Source: JANRIC01 sp033765345
Lineage (GTDB): Bacteria; Bacteroidota; Bacteroidia; Cytophagales; Microscillaceae
DNA length: 27,285 nt
Direction of reading: 5' to 3'
Assembly (NCBI GenBank): GCA_033765345.1
Contig: JANRIC010000052.1
Coordinates: 1 to 27,285 of the forward strand
Positions 16,114 to 23,536 of the stretch are shown one piece after another. Made by a program: the position numbers and the translations under genes. Under the pieces are notes generated by a model. The model had not been told where the DNA came from. It did no database searches and saw only the letters and a program-made list of their open reading frames with translations. Each line of letters begins with the position of its first letter. The stretch's first letter is position 1.

Positions 16114-16596
16114 AGTATGTATTTGTTATAAATTTGTGTCTAAAGTACAATAAAAGGCAGGAAAGTTCAGTTTCTTGTTTGTAAACTTGAAAATAGTCCT
16201 TATATTTGTACTTAAAGCTATATTGAGTGGGCAATCACAATTTTAAACTGCCAGGTTTATTGTGAAGCCTTTATAAGGTAATAAATCTTGCAAAACTAAG
16301 GAAACTGTGGATTGTAAAAATGCGTTCATCTGTCAAAAGAAGCTCATCTAATTTTACGGAGAAATAAAAAATAAATTAACATATTTTGTTTTTATAAAAA
16401 TTTTGATTCATATTTAAATGTTTTTAGGATAAAAAGAATTAGTAAGTTAGGTTTTTCATGGTTATATGGTTTGGAAACCTTGCGAACCCAGTTGTTTGCA
16501 GGGTTTTTTTTGTGCTTTTTGCTTAAAACAAAGGAAGATGTTTGTATATCCAGGGAATCTTTCTATAATTTTACAGTCTATTTAGGAATCAGAGCA
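16114..16596. other. 483-bp intergenic region with terminator-like hairpin
   Basis: This region separates the divergent SDR and DUF6452 genes. It is AT-rich (notably 16360-16440) and contains a compact hairpin with a T8 tail at 16485-16511. A frame extending the lipoprotein upstream to 16471 exists but would place 42 residues before a normal signal peptide, so I reject it. A short transcript ending at 16511, or an attenuated leader, is possible. Confidence 0.45.
16485..16511 (+). terminator. Terminator-like hairpin upstream of DUF6452 gene
   Basis: AACCC (16485-16489) and GGGTT (16501-16505) form a short stem around an 11-base loop and run directly into a run of T. The stem is only 5 bp. It lies 86 bp before the lipoprotein start codon, the wrong place for a gene end on this strand, so it may close a small RNA or act as an attenuator. 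Confidence 0.4.
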
Positions 16597-17097
16597 ATGA
16601 TCAAACTTAAATTTCTTACTAATCGGTTTTTTTTTCTTTTCCTTCTTTTGGCTATCTCCACAATTCAATCCTGCCGTGAGAAATGCGTAGAAGCCAATAC
16701 CAACCTCATTAAAGTAAAATTTTTTGATGCCCTAACGCTTGAAGAAGATACACTGGCCTTTGACCGAGTGCTGGGTATTGGTGCCCCGATTATTGCAGAT
16801 AGCATCAATTTGTATGATTCAAAAGATACACTTACAGTTTTTAACTTACCTGGGTCTGCCGGGGCTGATCAGGCTCATTTCCTTTTTGAACGCACAGTAG
16901 GAAATAAGCTTATTCAAGATACGCTTTCATTGACTTACGCCCGCACCCTGGAGCTCATCAAACCCAATTGTGGACTCAATGAAATCATTCGTGATCTGAA
17001 CATTTTAAGCCATAGCTTTGATTCGGCCGTGGTGGTTTTCCGTGAACTAAGCAATCAAAATGATCAAATTAACATCCATGTTTTTATCGAAAATTAA
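16597..17097 (+). CDS. DUF6452-type lipoprotein
   Basis: 166 residues from the ATG at 16597, chosen because MIKLKFLTNRFFF begins a typical signal peptide. The lipobox is IQSC, with the lipidated Cys followed by REKCVEAN. The body (VKFFDALTLEEDTLAFDRVLGIGA, in pieces) is beta-rich. It resembles the DUF6452 family of small Bacteroidota lipoproteins of unknown role. The following gene overlaps it by 38 bp (or 20 bp from its inner start) and is a DUF6048-type protein; the two families are usual neighbours as I recall them, so they probably act together in the envelope. Identification is from memory of the family. Confidence 0.72.
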   Translation: MIKLKFLTNRFFFLFLLLAISTIQSCREKCVEANTNLIKVKFFDALTLEEDTLAFDRVLGIGAPIIADSINLYDSKDTLTVFNLPGSAGADQAHFLFERTVGNKLIQDTLSLTYARTLELIKPNCGLNEIIRDLNILSHSFDSAVVVFRELSNQNDQINIHVFIEN

Positions 17098-17794
17098 GTC
17101 TGCTTTTTTCCTGATAGTTTTAAGCATCCTCGTTTTGCATCAAGTTTCAGCACAAGACACAACTTCTATCAAGAACGAATCGATGCCCCGCCCCCCTAAA
17201 AATAAGGATATATGGAAAATCAAGGGCTTTCGTGTAGGCTTGGATTTGGTGCCGCCTTTGATTTTTGCCTTTGATCAGGATTTTCGAAATTTAGAAGCAA
17301 GCGGGGAGTTGATTTTAGGCAATCGTTTTTTTCTGACGGCTGATCTGGGTATCGACCGAACCATCAGGCAAGGGGATAGCCATCGTTATCAAAGTTCGGG
17401 AAGCTATTTTAGGGTAGGGATGGATTATAATCTATGGCATAAAAACAAATCAGGCGTGGGAGCAATATTTAGCCTGGGATTACATCTGGGTTTGGCTTCT
17501 TTCAAACACTCACTCGTTTATTCGGTGAATAGTGCCTATTGGGAGCCAGCAGAAGGTGAGTTGACCGTAGGAGGACTGAGTGCAAGTTGGTTAGAAATCA
17601 AAAGCGGATTAAAAGCTAAAATTGCCCCTAATCTATACATGGGTCCCATAGCTAGAATGCGTATCGGATTCAGCTCCAGACAAAGCAAAGGGCTTGAAAT
17701 ACACGATATACCTGGCTTCGGGCTGAATATTCCATCCAAGATCAGGGTTGGGTATCAGTTGTTATACCAAATCCCCTTTTCAAAAAAAAAATAG
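17060..17794 (+). CDS. DUF6048-type outer-membrane beta-barrel protein
   Basis: 244 residues (238 if the inner ATG at 17078 is used, which gives a cleaner signal peptide starting MFLSKIK). Cleavage is expected near VSAQ. The mature protein has the alternating pattern of a small outer-membrane barrel: FRVGLDLVPPLIFAFDQDFR, FFLTADLGID, SYFRVGMDYNLW, GAIFSLGLHLGLASF and IRVGYQLLYQIPF near the C terminus. This matches DUF6048, found next to DUF6452 in Bacteroidota. The start overlaps the end of the DUF6452 gene, which implies translational coupling. Its function is not known; a role in envelope assembly with the partner lipoprotein is inference. Confidence 0.75.
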   Translation: MIKLTSMFLSKIKSAFFLIVLSILVLHQVSAQDTTSIKNESMPRPPKNKDIWKIKGFRVGLDLVPPLIFAFDQDFRNLEASGELILGNRFFLTADLGIDRTIRQGDSHRYQSSGSYFRVGMDYNLWHKNKSGVGAIFSLGLHLGLASFKHSLVYSVNSAYWEPAEGELTVGGLSASWLEIKSGLKAKIAPNLYMGPIARMRIGFSSRQSKGLEIHDIPGFGLNIPSKIRVGYQLLYQIPFSKKK

Positions 17795-17852
17795 TATGAT
17801 TCGGTATTATTTATGTTAATAGATTCAACAAGGGATAAAATCCGAACTTTTC

Positions 17853-19337
17853 ATGAATTTATTCAATCAAATCATACACTGGGGGGTTATACCAGGGCAA
17901 GATGCAGACCTGTCTGCTAAGATACGACTTTGTAATATCGTGACATTGCTTATTTTTATCATGGCAATTAGTTATACAATCTTAAGCTATTATTTTATCC
18001 CTCCAGTATTTATCATATTTGCAGCTTGTTTGCCCATCAGCCCGACTACCTTGATTCTCAATCGGATAGGTTTACACGAAGTAGGGCGTATGCTCATCTC
18101 TATAGCTACTCCGGTATCTGTATTTTTAGGCCATATCTCGATTATCCATCAGGGAGACGAACCTATGAACGGGATAATCATTGGCTCAGTGGGCTTTTGG
18201 ATACTGCCCTGGTTATTATTTGACTATAAAGAAAAACTTTATCTGATTTTAAGCAGTATCACGGCAGTATTGAGTATACTCTTGGTACCGTTTGCCAATA
18301 CTTGGATTGAGGTAGAATTCGATAATGCCCTTATCTCGGGTCAGGTCTTTCAGTTGATTTTTAGTGTAACCGGGATTATTTTTTTTTATGTAAGTATGGT
18401 AGTTTTATATGGTTTTATGGCTGATTCCAAATCCCGAAATCACAGTCTGATTCAGGAAATGAAAGGAAGGGAAAGGGATATGGAGCGTTCTGAACTGGAG
18501 CTAAAAGCCACGCTGAAGGAAATGAAAAAAGTGCAGGAAGAAGAATCTAAGCGTAAGTGGATTGCCGAAGGGCTAGCCTCCCTGTCTGAGTTGGTTCGTG
18601 CCCAACAAGACCTAAAAGCTTTGGGAAATGCGCTGATGAGTCATTTGGTCAACTATGTAGAAGCCAATCAGGGTGGTTTGTTTATATTTGATGAAGATAA
18701 AAATGTGTTAGAACTGGTTGCTTTTTATGCTTACGAGCGAAGGAAGTTTATCCGTAAAGAAATTCAGCCCGGAGAGGGACTTTTGGGGCAATCTTTTCTG
18801 GACGGTGAAACCCTTTATTTTAATCATATTCCCAATGACTACATTCGGATTGGCTCAGGCTTAGGTGATGCCAAACCTTCGGGTCTGTTGATTTTGCCCC
18901 TAAAAAACGAAAACCAAATGGAAGGAGTCATTGAAATAGCTACCTTTAAGGAGTTTCCACCTCATTATCAAGAGTTTATGGATAAAGCGGGGCGAATGCT
19001 TGCGATCCATATTCGGAGTAATAAATCAAATCTTTTGATGGCCAAGCTCCTTAAATCATCGCAAACCCGTGCTTTAGAGCTCAAAGAGCAAGAAGCTGAA
19101 CTCCGTCGTAGCCTCTTTGAACTGCAAAGTAATCAAAAAGCCCAAAAACACCTCCAGGAAGCTTTAGACAATAAAATAAAAGAATTGGAAAAAGCTAAAG
19201 AAGACATTGAAAAAGTGAAAATGGAAGAAAGAAAAAAGTTTAAAGAACAAATTGCCTTTTATCAGCAAAAACTGGCTTCTGTACAAATACAAAAAGACAA
19301 TGTATCAGAAAATACAAATGAATCTGCTCCTGTGTAA
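17853..19337 (+). CDS. Six-helix membrane GAF sensor with coiled coils, no output domain
   Basis: 494 residues. Six hydrophobic helices lie between ~28 and 190 (about 28-48, 50-68, 80-98, 106-122, 128-147, 161-189), an MASE-like integral sensor module. A coiled coil (~195-235) follows, then a GAF domain (~240-390: GLASLSELVRAQQDL, GLFIFDEDKNVLELVAFYAY, PGEGLLGQSFLDGETLYFN, SGLLILPLKNEN, GVIEIATFKEF). A long Glu/Lys-rich coiled coil (~400-475) and a polar tail complete it. No HisKA, HATPase, GGDEF, cyclase or methyl-accepting segment is present. In Bacteroidota, similar membrane-GAF-coiled-coil proteins usually continue into a kinase or phosphatase. Here the gene ends normally, 17 bp before a convergent gene, so it would have to signal through a partner. 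Confidence 0.8.
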   Translation: MNLFNQIIHWGVIPGQDADLSAKIRLCNIVTLLIFIMAISYTILSYYFIPPVFIIFAACLPISPTTLILNRIGLHEVGRMLISIATPVSVFLGHISIIHQGDEPMNGIIIGSVGFWILPWLLFDYKEKLYLILSSITAVLSILLVPFANTWIEVEFDNALISGQVFQLIFSVTGIIFFYVSMVVLYGFMADSKSRNHSLIQEMKGRERDMERSELELKATLKEMKKVQEEESKRKWIAEGLASLSELVRAQQDLKALGNALMSHLVNYVEANQGGLFIFDEDKNVLELVAFYAYERRKFIRKEIQPGEGLLGQSFLDGETLYFNHIPNDYIRIGSGLGDAKPSGLLILPLKNENQMEGVIEIATFKEFPPHYQEFMDKAGRMLAIHIRSNKSNLLMAKLLKSSQTRALELKEQEAELRRSLFELQSNQKAQKHLQEALDNKIKELEKAKEDIEKVKMEERKKFKEQIAFYQQKLASVQIQKDNVSENTNESAPV

Positions 19338-19354
19338 AATATCCGACATGTAAA

Positions 19355-19897
19355 TTACTCAGCCCAATTTGGCACAGGTGTATTTGCGTCAAAAAGCTCA
19401 TCCAGATAGTATTCCCGCTTATAAGTGAAGTTACAGGAATTATCGTCATCTACTGGATAAAGGCAGGGAGAATAAAGGCTGATATTGTTACTTACCATAA
19501 TACTTTTGGAATCACCATTTGGGAGTAAAGCTGTGTCGTGCGATCTGCTTAAAAAACAATGCCCTAATTCATGAAATATTAATGCTTCTATTTGACTGTC
19601 ATGGGTGTAAAAACAGTCAGAATTGATGTAAATTATTTTTTGAAATTCACCTTGAGTAGCGTTTGAGTTACATCGCCCACAGATACCCACATTCTCATCA
19701 GTAGTATACCTGATAATTAGATTATCAATTTGATAAGCATAACCTCGTAAAGCAGCTTCCTGAATAAAACGATCAACATAGGGTTGAAGATCAGCAGGAA
19801 CCTCATACACAGGCTCAAACGACTCATCACAAGTAAAAAATAAAAGGCTCATCAAGACAAAACTTGAAATAAAAATTAATCTTTTGAGTATTTTCAT
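19355..19897 (-). CDS. Zinc-protease-like lipoprotein (HExxH)
   Basis: 180 residues from the ATG at 19897; an upstream ATG at 19921 adds eight residues ahead of a normal MKILKRL signal. The lipobox is LLFFTC (Cys23), followed by acidic DESFE, which fits surface export of Bacteroidota lipoproteins. The zinc motif is HELGHCFLSRSH (His109, Glu110, His113, His120), the likely third ligand being seven residues after the second His. Metzincins have HExxHxxGxxH with six, so this is a variant spacing. Several Cys (including CGRC at 73-76 and Cys95) could form disulfides. It is probably an extracellular metallopeptidase; its substrate is unknown. Confidence 0.78.
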   Translation of the reverse strand: MKILKRLIFISSFVLMSLLFFTCDESFEPVYEVPADLQPYVDRFIQEAALRGYAYQIDNLIIRYTTDENVGICGRCNSNATQGEFQKIIYINSDCFYTHDSQIEALIFHELGHCFLSRSHDTALLPNGDSKSIMVSNNISLYSPCLYPVDDDNSCNFTYKREYYLDELFDANTPVPNWAE

Positions 19898-20070
19898 GGC
19901 TTCAAATTCACTTTGATTCAATTAATTCCCAATATAATCAATAAAATAATCATCATGAAATCTCAGAGGATTCAAACTATTGGAGGAGGTTTTGTTTTAT
20001 AAGCCCTATTTTTTTCAGTATTTTTTTACTTAATTGCCCAATAAACTGAGCAATTGATATCTTACAACGA

Positions 20071-20108
20071 TTCATAAGCACTTTATATACCAATGTATTG
20101 CTTATGAA
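20071..20108. promoter_or_regulatory. Inverted repeat upstream of GH144 gene
   Basis: TTCATAAGCA (20071-20080) and TGCTTATGAA (20099-20108) are perfect 10-bp arms 18 bp apart. They sit between two copies of AAGCCCTATTTT-CAG (20001-20018 with three extra T, and 20107-20121). All lie within 200 bp of the glucanase start. The arrangement suggests an operator or an RNA leader fold, but no matching regulator is adjacent. Confidence 0.4.
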
Positions 20109-20190
20109 GCCCTATTTTCAGTCTGCTGGTCAATAAAATGGGGGCATAAAGCCTTACGATTGCTAAGAGATTCTCATTTAATTCTTACAT

Positions 20191-21552
20191 ATGATCATGA
20201 AAACACAACGGTTTCCGGCAATTTACATCTTTATAATTTTTCTTCTTTCGGGGCTGTCGGAGTTGCAAGCACAAGCTTCTAAAAAAATGCTGTATGCCCG
20301 CCCTCATCAAATCTCAGACGATTCCCTGCTGACGCTGGTGCAGGAGCGTACTTTTCAGTATTTTTGGCATGGTGCCGAGCCGGTCTCAGGGTTGGCACGA
20401 GAAAGATACCACGCAGATGATATTTATCCTGATCAGGACAAACATATCGTCACTACTGGTGGGGGAGGTTTCGGAATTATGGCAATTTTAGTAGGTATTG
20501 AGCGGGGTTTTATTAGCCGCAAACAAGGTTTTGAGCGATTACAACAAATTACCGATTTCTTGGAAAAAGCAGATCGCTTTCACGGTGTTTGGCCACACTG
20601 GCTTCATGGCGAAACAGGTAAGGTAAAACCCTTCAGCAAAAAAGACGATGGCGGTGATCTGGTAGAAACTGCCTTTTTGATACAAGGGCTGCTCTGTGTC
20701 AGGCAATATTTTGCCCAAGGGAATGACAATGAAAAAGCCTTGTCACAAAAAATAGATCGACTCTGGAAAGATGTGGAATGGAACTGGCACACCAATGGAA
20801 AAAATGTGCTTTACTGGCACTGGTCGCCTAATTATGCCTGGGAAATGAATTTTGCCGTGGAAGGCTATAATGAATGCCTGATTATGTATGTACTGGCTGC
20901 GGCTTCACCTACACATACCATCAAACCCGAAGTGTACCACCAGGGTTGGGCGAGAAGCGGGGGAATCAAGGGTACTACCGAAAAATACGGGCACAAACTT
21001 ACACTCAAACACAACGACTCAGAAGAATACGGTGGACCGCTTTTCTGGTCTCATTACTCATTTTTGGGCTTAGACCCCCGCAAACTCAAAGATGCCTATG
21101 CCGATTACTGGGAGCATAACCGCAATCACGTACTCATAGACTGGAAATATTGCATCGAGAACCCAAAAAATCAAATCGGCTATGATGAAAACTGTTGGGG
21201 ACTTACCTCTAGCTACTCACCAGGATTTTATGCGGGGCACAAACCTGGTGGCGAAGATTTGGGCGTAATTTCTCCTACGGCAGCACTTTCTTCCTTTCCT
21301 TATACACCCGAAGCCTGTATGAAAGCGCTCAAGTATTTTTATTATGAACTTGGAGATCGGATCTGGGGTGAATTCGGTTTTTATGATGCGTTTCATCTTG
21401 GTTTGGGTTACTATCCGCCGCGATATCTGGCCATCGATCAGGGACCCATTGTGGTGATGATAGAAAATCATCGTACAGGGCTTTTATGGGATTTGTTTAT
21501 GTCGTGCCCCGAAGTAAAAGCAGGGCTAAAAAAATTGGGTTTTTCTTATTAA
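20191..21552 (+). CDS. GH144-type endo-beta-1,2-glucanase (glucoamylase-like family)
   Basis: 453 residues with an N-terminal signal peptide (~30 residues, ends LQAQA). A second ATG two codons downstream gives MKTQRF and may be the real start. The rest is an alpha/alpha-barrel of the 'putative glucoamylase' family (PF10091), with TFQYFWHGAEPVSGLARER near the start, VTTGGGGFGIMA, HGVWPHWLHG, DGGDLVETAF, EGYNECLIMYVLAAASP, GGPLFWSHYSFLG and ENHRTGLLW. These are marks of GH144, whose characterised members (e.g. from Chitinophaga) cleave beta-1,2-glucan to sophorooligosaccharides in the periplasm. The acid/base Glu/Asp residues are not assigned here. No other beta-1,2-glucan gene (GH3, SusCD) is adjacent. 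A hairpin follows the stop codon. Confidence 0.88.
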   Translation: MIMKTQRFPAIYIFIIFLLSGLSELQAQASKKMLYARPHQISDDSLLTLVQERTFQYFWHGAEPVSGLARERYHADDIYPDQDKHIVTTGGGGFGIMAILVGIERGFISRKQGFERLQQITDFLEKADRFHGVWPHWLHGETGKVKPFSKKDDGGDLVETAFLIQGLLCVRQYFAQGNDNEKALSQKIDRLWKDVEWNWHTNGKNVLYWHWSPNYAWEMNFAVEGYNECLIMYVLAAASPTHTIKPEVYHQGWARSGGIKGTTEKYGHKLTLKHNDSEEYGGPLFWSHYSFLGLDPRKLKDAYADYWEHNRNHVLIDWKYCIENPKNQIGYDENCWGLTSSYSPGFYAGHKPGGEDLGVISPTAALSSFPYTPEACMKALKYFYYELGDRIWGEFGFYDAFHLGLGYYPPRYLAIDQGPIVVMIENHRTGLLWDLFMSCPEVKAGLKKLGFSY

Positions 21553-21558
21553 AATTTA

Positions 21559-21587
21559 GAAGGAGGAGACTTGATATGTCCTCCTTC
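21559..21587 (+). terminator. Hairpin after the GH144 gene
   Basis: GAAGGAGGA (21559-21567) and TCCTCCTTC (21579-21587) form a perfect 9-bp stem with an 11-base loop, starting 7 bp after the stop codon. No T-tract follows, so it could act as an mRNA 3' stabiliser or a weak terminator. Confidence 0.6.
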
Positions 21588-21772
21588 CCGAACTGTGCTC
21601 TATCATAACTTTCAGGCTTGGATCTGATAAAAAAAGCACTCTGATAAGAATTTGGATGACAATTGCCCATGTACAAGGCTCAATAGGTGCTAAGTATCAG
21701 CAGCACAATAACCATAAAAATACTATCATCAGGGGCAGGGAAGAGTTGGGAAAAGAGGCATACCCGTTGGGA

Positions 21773-21921
21773 TCAAGCCTTAAAGTTTTCCCTGAAAAAA
21801 CGAATCCGCCGGTCGTGTAAAGCTTCAAAATCAAGGGAGCTGCTTTGATACGTTGGGAATCTTTTTCTTCCTGCTCTTTCTTAAATTGATTTTTAAGAGC
21901 TTTTTTTTGCGATTTATCCAT
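21773..21921 (-). pseudogene. Small frameshifted ORF, unrecognised
   Basis: From an ATG at 21921 the minus strand reads MDKSQKKALKNQFKKEQEEK and a few more residues, a charged N terminus like those of several small Bacteroidota proteins (DUF2695-like openings). About 28 codons in, the convincing sequence moves to another frame: FEALHDRRIRFFRENFKA, ending at a TGA at 21773-21775. Joined across the shift, they give a ~50-residue basic protein. The unshifted frame instead runs to 21697 through unlikely sequence. It may be a broken gene, or one sequencing or assembly indel. The rest of 21588-22164 holds nothing else I can identify. Confidence 0.3.
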
Positions 21922-22164
21922 TTACACAAATTAGCAAGAAATTTACAAAAATTCATAAAACTACTTATTATTTTGTTTGGGAACCAAATAGGAGTGAAGA
22001 AGTTTAACTTTGTTTTTCATCAAATTTTAGTTGCCGGTCTAAAAACTTGTGTTTACCTTCATTAGATTTTGGGTTTCTATATAAAATTGGGAGCGTTAGT
22101 AAGTAGTTCTGTACTTAATGGTTTTAGATACACTAGAACAATATGAGAAATTAATAAAATTATG

Positions 22165-22172
22165 TATTTTTG
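22165..22172 (+). promoter_or_regulatory. Candidate -7 element of the PARIS-like operon
   Basis: TATTTTTG matches TAnnTTTG and ends 20 bp before the ATG at 22193, giving a very short leader. No TTTG is seen at the usual upstream spacing. If it is real, the longer start at 22118 is excluded. Confidence 0.3.
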
Positions 22173-22192
22173 TTTATAAAATAGAGTTGAAT

Positions 22193-23536
22193 ATGAAGAA
22201 AATAAAATCTTTTTCCATCTATGGGCTATTCGGAACAAGAGATGTGCATATTCCTTTTGAGGAAAATATAAAAATCCTCGTTGGTGAAAATGGATTAGGA
22301 AAAACTCAGGTATTGAATATTTTTTATTATACTTTAACCAGGAATTTTTTTAGACTTAGCGAGTTCAATTTTGATCGATTAGTGTTAACCTTTTCTGGTT
22401 TTTCACCTATTGAAATATCAAAAAACCAAATTAATGAATTAAATAAACATATCTATAGTATTCCTCACATCAAAGATTTTATTGAAGAATTTGGGTATTC
22501 TCAATTTGAATTATTAAGAAATAGGTGGATTCAAAGCGAAGGCAGTAAGCGTAGACTAATCAACGAACTGCAATATAATTCTAAGTTCAGAAAATATTCT
22601 CTCAATAGAATTTTTAGAGTTTTAGAGGAAATCTCATCGCCGAAGGAAAACATTTTTAACCAATATATACGTGATTGTGAGGAAAAGATTTTGAAAGAAA
22701 TATCAGAAAATGAAATATTATATTTTCCCACATATAGGCGTGTAGAAGAAGATTTACACAATTTAGGTTATGACGAAGAAGATTTACTTCTTAATCAAGA
22801 AAGTACCTTGATTCAGTTTGGCATGGACGATGTTCAAAGAAAATTTAACAGAATAGAACGAACCATTGATGATTTATTAAAAAAAGGGGTATCCAATTTC
22901 ACAAAAGATATACTCAAAATAGTAATTAGTGGTAACTCGACCGTGGATGAAAGTATTTTCAATAGAATCAATGAAGATGACCTGCAAATAATTTATGCCC
23001 GAGCAGGAAAAGAGTTAGATAAAGAGCTCAAAGATGCAGTGAGTGAAACTGTAAGAAGCAAACAGTTCAATAATCCATTCTCTGGGTTTTTGCTTCAAAA
23101 ATTAGTGGAATTATATGAACAACAAAGAGAGTTTGATAATTCAATAAAGACTTTTAGGGACGTTTGCAATCGATACTTAATTGACAAAGAAGTATTTTAT
23201 GACGAAAGCAATATCAAAATCTATATCAAATCAGAGGATAAAGAATCCCTTCCGTTGAGCAAACTTTCATCTGGTGAAAAACAAATTATTTCTATGTTTT
23301 CTAAAATTTATCTTTCTGAATCTGATAAACGATTTGTGGTACTTTTTGATGAACCGGAACTATCTTTAAGTATGCTTTGGCAGAAACAATTATTGCCGGA
23401 TGTTATGAATTCCAAAAAATGTGATTTTCTGCTTGCTGTAACCCATTCTCCTTTTATTTTTGATAATGAATTGGATAAATATGCGATGGGATTAAGCGAA
23501 TATATTCATCCTTCAAAAGAAACTGTATCGCTGTGA
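22193..23536 (+). CDS. ariA: AAA/ABC-type ATPase, AriA-like subunit of a PARIS defence system
   Basis: 447 residues from the ATG at 22193, where MKKIKSFSIYGLFG begins the first beta strand. A TTG-free extension to 22118 adds 25 residues that do not fit the fold. Walker A is GENGLGKT (31-38, Lys37), the ABC signature LSSGEKQ (358-364), Walker B VVLFDEPE with Asp386 and Glu387, and the switch His is H418 in THSP. The middle (~100-340) is helical. In PARIS, the AriA ATPase assembles into a hexamer that holds AriB and releases it on sensing phage anti-restriction proteins such as Ocr. Here the downstream gene overlaps by 4 bp (GTGA) and encodes DUF4435, the AriB partner. The pair is visibly more AT-rich than its neighbours, in keeping with transfer. 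A generic OLD/RecF-type ATPase is the fallback call. Confidence 0.8.
   Translation: MKKIKSFSIYGLFGTRDVHIPFEENIKILVGENGLGKTQVLNIFYYTLTRNFFRLSEFNFDRLVLTFSGFSPIEISKNQINELNKHIYSIPHIKDFIEEFGYSQFELLRNRWIQSEGSKRRLINELQYNSKFRKYSLNRIFRVLEEISSPKENIFNQYIRDCEEKILKEISENEILYFPTYRRVEEDLHNLGYDEEDLLLNQESTLIQFGMDDVQRKFNRIERTIDDLLKKGVSNFTKDILKIVISGNSTVDESIFNRINEDDLQIIYARAGKELDKELKDAVSETVRSKQFNNPFSGFLLQKLVELYEQQREFDNSIKTFRDVCNRYLIDKEVFYDESNIKIYIKSEDKESLPLSKLSSGEKQIISMFSKIYLSESDKRFVVLFDEPELSLSMLWQKQLLPDVMNSKKCDFLLAVTHSPFIFDNELDKYAMGLSEYIHPSKETVSL

Noticed and set aside
16471..16596. Upstream extension of the DUF6452 lipoprotein
   Set aside because: It would translate the terminator-like hairpin and put 42 residues ahead of a standard lipoprotein signal.
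9382..21669. The word ATTGCCCA (or its complement) in four intergenic places (9382, 16228, 20033, 21662)
   Set aside because: It also occurs inside a gene near 1701, positions relative to starts differ, and an 8-mer is too short to claim a regulon from one window.
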